DNA from: Dyadobacter sp. SG02
GTDB taxonomy: Bacteria > Bacteroidota > Bacteroidia > Cytophagales > Spirosomataceae
NCBI RefSeq assembly: GCF_900109045.1
Contig: NZ_FNYL01000009.1
Location: forward strand, 124,001-188,000
DNA length: 64,000 nucleotides
Reading direction: 5' to 3'
The position numbers and the translations under genes were made by a program. Under the pieces are notes generated by a model. That model was given only the letters and a program-made list of their open reading frames with translations. It made no database searches and was not told the DNA's origin. Of this stretch, positions 33,801 to 40,501 are shown piece by piece. Numbering within the stretch: the stretch's first letter is position 1; every line of letters begins with the position of its first letter.

Positions 33801-36800
33801 TTTACCTATGCGTGGACACCCGCAACCGGATTGAGCAGCAGTACTGTTGCCAACCCTACGGCCACCGTTACCGGTACAACGCCGTTCCAGGTTGTGATCA
33901 CTGAAACCGCATCTGGTTGCAAGAACCGCGAAACCGTAGTTGTCAATGTCTCTGCACCGGTTGCCGATGCAGGCAACGATCGTGCGGTTTGTAATGGAGC
34001 TACTGTCACCCTGGGTTCCCCGGCCCCGTCGGGCACTAACTGGACCTATTCGTGGGAACCATCCAATGCCGCATGGACCAATGGTACAGGACCGACCGAT
34101 GCCCAGCCCCAGGTACAATTTGCTTCGGCCACTCCGCAAAGCTTCATCGTAACGGTTACCGATCCATTGTCGGGCTGTATCGCCAAAGACACGGTCGTTT
34201 TGAGCAACACCGTAAGTACCGGTGAATATGCCGGCGCAGCTTTGACGACCTGCCAGGGAGAGCCGGCACAACTGGGACGCGCTGCCGAGCCTTTTGCGCA
34301 ATATGAATGGTTTATGGCCGACGGCATTACACCCGCGACCGGGCTAAGCAGCAACACAGCCGCCAACCCGACCGTGCTCAACCCGACGGCAACGGCCACC
34401 TATGTGGTAAAAGTGAGCTACCCCGGATGCAGCACCCCGCTCACCGACCAGGTAACATTGACCGTTAACCCGGTAACCGGCCTCGACCTGGCTGACCAGA
34501 ATGTATGTCCTGTCGGGCCCATCGCGATCGGATACGGTGCAGCCGGAAACCCTGCCGCTCCTGCTGGCGCGACCTATCTTTGGGTACCGGCAACGGGTTT
34601 GAGCAGCGCAACAGTGGCTAATCCCACCGCAACAGTGACCTTGGAAACAATCTATTCGGTAACCGTGACCTTGCCTAGCGGTTGCGTGTTCACCGATCAG
34701 GTTAAAGTGAGCCCGTCGGCCAATGCAGGCAGCAACGCTACGCTATGCCCGGGTGAATCTGCTGTAATCGGTACCCCTGCCATCGCAGGCGCTACATACT
34801 CGTGGACGGGCGCAAGCATTGTAGGCGCGGCGAATGTGGCCCAGCCAACTGTGAAGCCGACTGTGACGACCACATACACGGTGAGTGTTACCCTAAACGG
34901 CTGTACTACAACAGACGACGTAATAGTAACCGTCAACACGCCAGCCAACTTTACCATCGCTGGTAACACCGCTATTTGCGAAGGTGGCGTGGCGACACTT
35001 TCATTGGCTGGTACCGCACCTGCGAATACTACATGGCAATGGAGCCCGGTCGCTGGCGTAACCAGCCCCAATGCAACCTCTACTACTATCGCTGCCGGCT
35101 CTACCCAGACCTACCGTCTGACCCAGACCAACACGGCAACAGGTTGCAGCAACTATAAAGAAGTGGTAGTTGTGGTTAATCCAAACACCATTGCCGCCAC
35201 AACCGGCGACGTGGCGCTTTGCGAAGGTACTTCTGCCACATTGCCTCTGAATGTGACTTCCTCGGGAAGTTACTCGTATGCATGGAGCCCGTCTGTTGGT
35301 CTTTCCAATGCATTTATTGCCAACCCGACCGTCACTACCGGTTCGCCAAGAACTTATACGGTGACCGTGACCGACAATGCAAGCCAGTGCCAGTTGGTAA
35401 AACAGGTCAGTGTCGCTATCAATGCGCCCGAGGCTTGCTTTGCCCCGGTAACATTGACAGGTAATGTATTCCACGATGCGAATGCGTTGAAAGATGTGAC
35501 TGTCAACAGCACAGCTACCGATCCTGCTATCCCGACCGGCCTTTTTGTGACCCTGGTGGATTCGACTGGCGCTGCCGTGAAAACGGTGCCCGTGAATGCG
35601 GATGGCACTTATGATTTCGGCGTGAGATCGCCGGGTGATTACAGCATCGTATTGCACCAAACCTCTACCGGTTCTACTACGCCAAGCCTTCCTGCGGGAT
35701 GGGTGAACACAGGCGAGAACCTGGGTGCGGGCGTGGGTAGCGATGATGCAGTCGGCGGTATCCTTACCGGCGTGACCGTGGCAGGTACCAATGTGACCAA
35801 TGCGAACTTCGGTATCCAGCTGCCCCCGGTAACCACCGGCGGAACAGAGCCTACCCAGCCTAACCCTGGCGGTACGACGACCGTTGACCTGACGTCCCAT
35901 TTCGGCCTGACCGATACTGATGGAACCGTGGCCTCGATTACCTTCACCGAGTTCCCTGAGGATGTTACCACGATCACCATCAACGGAACTACTTATGTGG
36001 CCCCGGGCACAACGCCGGGAGCTGGTCAGCAGGTTTGGCCGGCTGGTAACCTCACGCTTCCTGCAACAGGCCTGTCTGTGGTTGTCGATCCTGTCGATGG
36101 CGGCGCGGTGGTAGAAATTCCATTCTTTGTGACCGACAATGGCGGACTGGAAAGTAATGTCAGCATCGTAACCGCTGATTTCACTATTCCGACCGTACAG
36201 CTCTCAGGTAATGTATTCCACGATGCCAATGCATTGACTGACAATGCAGTTAATACTTCCGGCGCGGTAACTACGATCCCGACCGGCCTGTTTGTAACAT
36301 TAATAGACTCGACGGGCGCGGCAATCGCAACTGTACCTGTCAATGCAGATGGTTCATACGACTTTGGAGACGTGGAGCCTGGTACTTACAGCGTGGTATT
36401 GCATCAGTCAGCAGCCGGCTCGACGACACCAGGCATGCCAACCGGTTGGAATAACACAGGTGAGCACCTGGGCGCCAATGCAGGAAGCGATGGTACTGTG
36501 AACGGTATTTTGCCAAACATTGTGGTGACTACAACCGACGTGACCGATGCCAACTTTGGTGTGCAGCAGCCGCCGGTTACGACCGACGAAAACCTGCCGT
36601 CTTCGCCAAACCCTGGCGGTACGGTAACAGTTGATATTTCCGATGATTTCAATTTCAGCGATCCGGATGGAACTGTGGAAACGATCACGTTTACAGAATT
36701 CCCTGAAAATGTGACCACGGTGACCATCAACGGTACCACTTACGTAGCTCCGGGCGAAACACCGGGAAGCGGACAGCAGGTATTCCCGGATTCGGGCGTA

Positions 36801-38975
36801 ACGGTTCCGGTAACTGACCTGGAAGTGCTCGTTGACCCGATCGATGGCAACCCGACTGTGGATGTACCCTTCACGGTGACGGATAATGGTGGTCTGGAAA
36901 GCAACGAAAGTTCGGTGACCAAGCCGTTTACGACGCCGCTCGTGCAGCTTTCTGGTAATGTATTCCATGATGCAAATGCATTGACCGACAGCACAGTGAA
37001 TACAACAAGCCCGCTAGCTATACCGGCAGGATTGTACGCATCGCTTGTGGATTCGACGGGCGCTGTGATAGCCACTGTTCCGATACAGGCTGACGGGTCT
37101 TACGACTTTGGTAACGTTACTCCGGGTACTTACAGCGTGGTATTGCACCAGACAGCAGCCGGCTCGACGACGCCAGCACTGCCAACCGGTTGGAATAACA
37201 CAGGTGAGCACCTGGGCGCGAATGCGGGTAGCGACGGGACTGTGAATGGTATTTTGCCAAACATCGTGGTGACTACTACCGACGTGACCGATGCTAATTT
37301 TGGTGTACAGCAGCCGCCGGTTACGACCGACGAAAACCTGCCTTCTTCGCCAAACCCTGGCGGAACGGTGACCGTGGATATTTCCGATGATTTCAATTTC
37401 AGCGATACGGATGGAACCGTGGAAACGATCACATTCACCGAGTTCCCTGAAAACGTGACTACGGTGACCATCAACGGAACAACCTACGTAGCTCCGGGCG
37501 AGACTCCGGGAGCCGGACAGCAGGTATTCCCGGATTCGGGCGTAACGGTTCCGGTAACTGACCTGGAAGTGCTCATTGACCCAATCGATGGTAACCCGAC
37601 TGTGGATGTACCGTTCACGGTGACGGATAATGGTGGTATGGAAAGCAACGAAAGTTCGGTAACCAAGCCATTTACGACTCCGCTCGTGCAGCTTTCTGGT
37701 AATGTATTCCATGATGCGAATGCATTGACCGACAGCACGGTGAACACAACAAGCCCGGCAGCCATACCGGCAGGATTGTACGCATCGCTTGTGGATTCGA
37801 CTGGCGCTGTGATAGCCACTGTTCCGATACAGGCTGACGGGTCCTACGACTTTGGTAACGTTACTCCTGGTACTTACAGCGTGGTATTGCACCAGACAGC
37901 AGCCGGCTCGACGACGCCAGCTCTGCCAACCGGTTGGAATAACACAGGTGAGCACCTGGGCACCAATGCGGGAAGCGACGGGACTGTGAATGGTATTTTG
38001 CCAAACATCGTGGTGACTACTACCGATGTGACCGATGCCAACTTTGGTGTGCAGCAACCGCCGGTGGCCGATCCGAAGGATTACCTGATCGATCAACCGG
38101 TGACCGATGCGATCATACCGCTTAACGGTACCCATACCAGCACCGGTGCAGGCACAAGCTCGCCTGCTCAGTTGACAGGTACCGATCCCGAGGATGGTAC
38201 GCTGGATGGTTCGGGCAGAGACCGTACCGTGGTGATCACGACCTTGCCCGACAATGGCGAGCTGTATTACAACGGCGTGCTGGTGACGGCTGGGCAAGTG
38301 ATCCCGAACTACAATCCTGATTCGCTGGCCATCAAGCTGACAGGTACGGGTTACACCAGTATCGAGTTCGAATATGCTTATCTGGATGAGGCTGGCGAGC
38401 AATCGCCACCGGTAACTTACACGATCCGCTGGGAAAAACCGCTTCCGGTAACGCTTGTATCCTTCACTGCCACCGCGCGTGAAAATGCAGCTGAACTGAA
38501 TTGGGCTACTTCGGAAGAAACCAACTCGGACCGTTTCGAAATCCAGCGCAGCATCGATGGCAAAGCGTGGAAACAGGTCGGCAGCGTGAAAGCGGAAGGT
38601 GAAAGCAAGGTGAGAAAGACGTACTCATTTGTCGATCGCCAACCGGAGATTGGCGATAACCTCTTCCGCCTGAAAATGGTAGATGCCGACGGCACCTTCG
38701 CATTCAGCGCCATCAGAAGCGTCCGTTTCGAAAGCAAGCTGGAAAGCAGCATTTACCCTAACCCTGTGAGCAACGAGCTGACGCTCAAAGTGACCAGCTG
38801 GAAACAGGTGAAAGCCATTCGGATCGATAACCTCGCAGGTTTGCAGGTTTACAGCTCCGGACCGGTTGATTCGGGTAAGGTAGATGTAAGCAAACTCGAC
38901 GCGGGCGTGTACATCCTGCGCCTCACACACACAGACGGATCTGTTCACACACACAAATTCGTCCACATTAAATAA
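30882..38975 (+). CDS. 3' part of giant T9SS protein (SBBP, Ig-like, SdrD-like repeats, sorting domain)
   Basis: The largest frame of the window. It reads in order: SBBP repeats with the pattern DFNPGxGVxEL and ILKLDSNGNYLWA (to about residue 380); cysteine-containing Ig/PKD-like modules (about 400-1525) with many copies of a pattern like YTWTSGQ...ANPT...YTVTV; the long repeats LSGNVFHDANALTD...SYDFGNVTPGTYSVVLHQ alternating with PNPGGTVTVDISDDFNFSD...TVTINGTTYVAPGETPG; a final P(V/L)PVTLVSFTAT segment and the sorting domain YPNPVSNELTL...DGSVHTHKF. GTG 30882 is only the first possible start after the frameshift, not a convincing natural one. Confidence 0.85.
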   Translation: MWVKQISATVQFTSSSITVDASGNLLIAGSFRGTADFNPGSGVAELSTRASNGTETFILKLDSNGNYLWAARLGDTSAVAGSNGAGNQIKTDGSGNIYVAGLFANTVDFNPGAGVSELTSPGASAIDAYVLKLASDGSFIWARRMGAAFNDNGTSLSVDGNGNVFVGGTLGANGGVSDFGALSLPAVTTQTAFITKLNSAGTFQWVKTIANTATSSVSEIEADGAGNIYIGGNASGTMDLDPGPGTTDIPAAGFITKWDGSGNYVWGMFQGNAVGDITLDNAGNLLATGRYSNAPALLDRDWDPGAGVVKVTNRGTNIASTDIFVSKYTTDAGFVWIKTAGGASATLGLEDGLSVGVDATGDIYAGGVYATDAQFGPCRYAITPTANGNIRSQYVWKLSAHPVPDNLQFATTTLSPASQQACILGIPQVINASPAAITSPSGYSTTMLYQWQIAESATGPWADMPGEVFKDLQPLARNTSAYYRRIVKVNDGFCGFITVDSSGVASVIIGTDVSPIANADGPQWFVCGPGLNTVQLAGTASGGAPAYTFQWYEGSTSNGTPLASTGTWTTPGITATTTYTLQVTDAAGCVDIDQVTIVPAIANAGTDKSICQGAGGVQIGAPPVSSPSVSYVWTSISGDPVSSLSCTTCAQPIANPTAATVYRLTVTVQQKGGGTCVTTDDVTVTPVTAPNSALTFAGTDKTICKNTSVTLGGTADATFAYTWTSGQYLSASQVANPVFNAGTAAVTGGSINYTVTAVKNGCAFTDEVKVSVLNSRISDQDETVCGPVWSNHLDEDNAPGTTYTWSVVSGDGVILQTAGNGKNAYLKSNSGVTRFRRTVTLNGVSCTAGVLVQPCTGTGGCDFEIVTLSDQACPKVFGPVALKLGTTLPASDYNFSWSPANLVDNAHAATVNITSTAQATITVTVTNKYDGSITCQKSIVINPPGWSLPAFSAEDKYTCPGTTIQIGSTPISGFTYAWTPATGLSSSTVANPTATVTGTTPFQVVITETASGCKNRETVVVNVSAPVADAGNDRAVCNGATVTLGSPAPSGTNWTYSWEPSNAAWTNGTGPTDAQPQVQFASATPQSFIVTVTDPLSGCIAKDTVVLSNTVSTGEYAGAALTTCQGEPAQLGRAAEPFAQYEWFMADGITPATGLSSNTAANPTVLNPTATATYVVKVSYPGCSTPLTDQVTLTVNPVTGLDLADQNVCPVGPIAIGYGAAGNPAAPAGATYLWVPATGLSSATVANPTATVTLETIYSVTVTLPSGCVFTDQVKVSPSANAGSNATLCPGESAVIGTPAIAGATYSWTGASIVGAANVAQPTVKPTVTTTYTVSVTLNGCTTTDDVIVTVNTPANFTIAGNTAICEGGVATLSLAGTAPANTTWQWSPVAGVTSPNATSTTIAAGSTQTYRLTQTNTATGCSNYKEVVVVVNPNTIAATTGDVALCEGTSATLPLNVTSSGSYSYAWSPSVGLSNAFIANPTVTTGSPRTYTVTVTDNASQCQLVKQVSVAINAPEACFAPVTLTGNVFHDANALKDVTVNSTATDPAIPTGLFVTLVDSTGAAVKTVPVNADGTYDFGVRSPGDYSIVLHQTSTGSTTPSLPAGWVNTGENLGAGVGSDDAVGGILTGVTVAGTNVTNANFGIQLPPVTTGGTEPTQPNPGGTTTVDLTSHFGLTDTDGTVASITFTEFPEDVTTITINGTTYVAPGTTPGAGQQVWPAGNLTLPATGLSVVVDPVDGGAVVEIPFFVTDNGGLESNVSIVTADFTIPTVQLSGNVFHDANALTDNAVNTSGAVTTIPTGLFVTLIDSTGAAIATVPVNADGSYDFGDVEPGTYSVVLHQSAAGSTTPGMPTGWNNTGEHLGANAGSDGTVNGILPNIVVTTTDVTDANFGVQQPPVTTDENLPSSPNPGGTVTVDISDDFNFSDPDGTVETITFTEFPENVTTVTINGTTYVAPGETPGSGQQVFPDSGVTVPVTDLEVLVDPIDGNPTVDVPFTVTDNGGLESNESSVTKPFTTPLVQLSGNVFHDANALTDSTVNTTSPLAIPAGLYASLVDSTGAVIATVPIQADGSYDFGNVTPGTYSVVLHQTAAGSTTPALPTGWNNTGEHLGANAGSDGTVNGILPNIVVTTTDVTDANFGVQQPPVTTDENLPSSPNPGGTVTVDISDDFNFSDTDGTVETITFTEFPENVTTVTINGTTYVAPGETPGAGQQVFPDSGVTVPVTDLEVLIDPIDGNPTVDVPFTVTDNGGMESNESSVTKPFTTPLVQLSGNVFHDANALTDSTVNTTSPAAIPAGLYASLVDSTGAVIATVPIQADGSYDFGNVTPGTYSVVLHQTAAGSTTPALPTGWNNTGEHLGTNAGSDGTVNGILPNIVVTTTDVTDANFGVQQPPVADPKDYLIDQPVTDAIIPLNGTHTSTGAGTSSPAQLTGTDPEDGTLDGSGRDRTVVITTLPDNGELYYNGVLVTAGQVIPNYNPDSLAIKLTGTGYTSIEFEYAYLDEAGEQSPPVTYTIRWEKPLPVTLVSFTATARENAAELNWATSEETNSDRFEIQRSIDGKAWKQVGSVKAEGESKVRKTYSFVDRQPEIGDNLFRLKMVDADGTFAFSAIRSVRFESKLESSIYPNPVSNELTLKVTSWKQVKAIRIDNLAGLQVYSSGPVDSGKVDVSKLDAGVYILRLTHTDGSVHTHKFVHIK
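35460..38060 (+). repeat. Tandem coding repeat, about 747 bp, three full units and one partial
   Basis: Units begin with GGTAATGTATTCCA at 35460, 36207, 36954 and 37698, so the periods are 747, 747 and 744 bases (249 or 248 residues). Units three and four are about 95% identical over their shared 360 bases by eye; the first unit is the most diverged. The fourth copy keeps only the SdrD/CNA-B-like half. Such repeats can expand or contract by recombination. Confidence 0.92.
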
Positions 38976-38999
38976 TGTTTAAAGCTCATTAGTGGTTTA

Positions 39000-39046
39000 C
39001 AGACGCTCCGGTGGCCGGCTGAAAGGCTGGTTCACTGGAACGTCTG
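39000..39046 (+). terminator. Hairpin after the giant gene
   Basis: CAGACGCTCCGGTG (39000-39013) pairs with CACTGGAACGTCTG (39033-39046), with one mismatch and one G-U pair. It stands 24 bases after the stop. Downstream is CCAAAATC rather than a U run, so termination is likely but not certain. Confidence 0.5.
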
Positions 39047-39095
39047 TTCCAAAATCTCCCAATCATAAAAATTCATCCTTCAAACTCCTCTTACT

Positions 39096-39725
39096 ATGAA
39101 CATATTGATCATCGACGATCAGACGCTGCTCCGCACGGGCATGCGACTCCTCCTGCAATCGCTTTCCGATGAATACTGTCTTTTTGAAGCAGCCAACCTG
39201 GAAACGGCGCAGTCGATATTGAATAGCAAAACCAATATCGAACTCATCATCAGCGAGATCAAGATCAAAGGAGTTATTACACCGAACCTGGTGGATATTC
39301 TCAGGTCCGTGAAGCCTGACGTTTCGATACTTTTCTATTCTGGGCTCGCCGAGCGGCTGTACGCATTGCCGGTCATGCGGTCCGGCGCCGACGGGTTTAT
39401 TATGAAACATTCCAAACCCCACGAGCTGGCCAGGGCGATCACCATCATAACCTCCGGCGGCAAATACATAAGCGTGGAATTACAGTCGTCGCTGCTACCC
39501 AAGATCGACGCCGGGCATCATATGGACGAACTGGAATCCATCAGCAGGCTCTCCAAACGCGAACGGGCTATCATGACCCAGGTTACGGAAGGGAAAAGTA
39601 CCAAAGAAATCGCCTTTTCGCTTAACCTCAAATGCAACACCGTCAGCACCTACAAAAAGCGGATCTACAAAAAAATGAATGTGACCGATAACTTTGAATT
39701 ATTCCACAAATCTCTCGCCCTTTAA
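39096..39725 (+). CDS. NarL/LuxR-type response regulator with Glu at the phosphorylation site
   Basis: A 209-residue receiver plus LuxR helix-turn-helix (LSKRERAIMTQVTEGKSTKEIAFSLNLKCNTVSTYKKRIYKKMNV). The acidic pair (Asp7-Asp8 in IIDDQ) and the Lys (FIMKHSKP) are present, but the residue at the phosphoacceptor position is Glu54 (LIISEIKI) instead of Asp. Glu at this place can mimic phosphorylation in some regulators, so it may be always active. It follows the giant T9SS gene by 120 bases and precedes the WD-like lipoprotein. Confidence 0.92.
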   Translation: MNILIIDDQTLLRTGMRLLLQSLSDEYCLFEAANLETAQSILNSKTNIELIISEIKIKGVITPNLVDILRSVKPDVSILFYSGLAERLYALPVMRSGADGFIMKHSKPHELARAITIITSGGKYISVELQSSLLPKIDAGHHMDELESISRLSKRERAIMTQVTEGKSTKEIAFSLNLKCNTVSTYKKRIYKKMNVTDNFELFHKSLAL

Positions 39726-39983
39726 TTATCGTCTGAGTCAAATCCGCATATTGAAAATGCCGGAAAAATGCATGCTCGAAATAATAGAAGTTAATAAAAC
39801 GAAACTACTATGCAGCCTCAATAGCAACAACACGGCGAAAATAGCAGCTCACATTGCCGACCAGGCCCTCAGGTTCACCGGGCTATGAAAACTTTACGGT
39901 TTCAACACGTCACAAAAATCCCCGTCTATATAAGGGTAAACCAACGATTCGTTGTCATAAAGTTACATAACCTGAAACATCGT

Positions 39984-40445
39984 ATGAAAGCCGGCAAATT
40001 GCTAACGAGTTTAATATTATCTCTCGCACTACATTTAATCTTTGCCTCGTGCAGCAGTACGCGGCCAACGTTGCCGGGAAAGCTTGTGAATGAGACACCC
40101 ACGTCACCTGTATTCTCTCCCGATGGAAAGTTAGTTGCAGCAGGCATTTTCGGAGGTGTAAGGGTCTGGGACGCAGATTCGGAAAACTTTCGGGACTACC
40201 TCACAAAGCTTAAAAACGAAACGCCCAGCCGCATTTTCTTTTCACCCGACGGCAAATGGATAGCCGCTGGCGTATACGGAGCAGTACGCACATGGGAGCT
40301 GGCAACCGGTGCGTCGCACGATTATCCTATGAAGCTTCGCAACGAAACACCCAGGATCATTGCCATATCGCCCGATGGGCAGACTATCGCTACCGCTACT
40401 TTTGGAGGACTAATGAAGTGGAAGTTTCAGGGGTTTCCAGAGTGA
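39984..40445 (+). CDS. Lipoprotein with three WD40-like repeats
   Basis: A 153-residue protein starting at ATG 39984, which gives a lipoprotein signal peptide with lipobox FASC (Cys23). Three 42-residue repeats follow, each beginning NETP at residues 36, 78 and 120: NETPxxxxFSPDGKxxAAGxxGxVRxW then DYxxKL. They are WD40/YVTN-like propeller blades, but three (the last incomplete) are too few for a closed propeller in one chain. The frame extends upstream without conserved residues. The role is unknown; it sits between a response regulator and an oppositely oriented T9SS gene. Confidence 0.82.
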   Translation: MKAGKLLTSLILSLALHLIFASCSSTRPTLPGKLVNETPTSPVFSPDGKLVAAGIFGGVRVWDADSENFRDYLTKLKNETPSRIFFSPDGKWIAAGVYGAVRTWELATGASHDYPMKLRNETPRIIAISPDGQTIATATFGGLMKWKFQGFPE

Positions 40446-40501
40446 TTACACCGTTGGTTACCGCGCCACATCCCGGTGATTACCTACCGGATGGAATTTG
40501 A

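Larger units (their letters stand above)
30515..38975 (+). pseudogene. Giant T9SS surface protein gene, interrupted by a frameshift
   Basis: A reading frame from ATG 30515 gives a signal peptide (to about residue 47, ends ARAQA) and the start of an SBBP-type repeat (VDFDPGPGVTPLT), and stops at 30868. A second frame continues from before 30882 to 38975 (2697 residues as read from GTG 30882) and picks up the repeat in mid-course (AYIQKLDKNKNLVWVKQ). The shift lies near 30839-30846. Joined, the protein would be about 2,810 residues: signal peptide, SBBP propeller (to about 32000), many Ig/PKD-like modules, three and a half 249-residue SdrD/CNA-B-like repeats, a fibronectin-like segment (NWATSEETNSDRFEIQ) and a T9SS type A sorting domain. 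A one-base insertion or two-base deletion, or a sequencing error, are all possible. Confidence 0.85.

Noticed and set aside
35460..38060. Tandem repeats considered as CRISPR or transposon repeats
   Set aside because: The units are about 747 bp, in frame and protein coding, so they are domain repeats. The short 14-bp repeats at 22354 have no spacers and are not CRISPR either.
37014..38402. A 462-residue open frame on the minus strand
   Set aside because: It lies fully within the tandem-repeat part of the giant plus-strand gene and its amino-acid repeats simply mirror the DNA repeats. Codon pattern and lack of any domain show it is a shadow frame.
39694..39888. A 64-codon ORF after the response regulator at 39096
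   Set aside because: It overlaps the end of the regulator gene and has no recognisable family; a shorter start at 39757 does not help.
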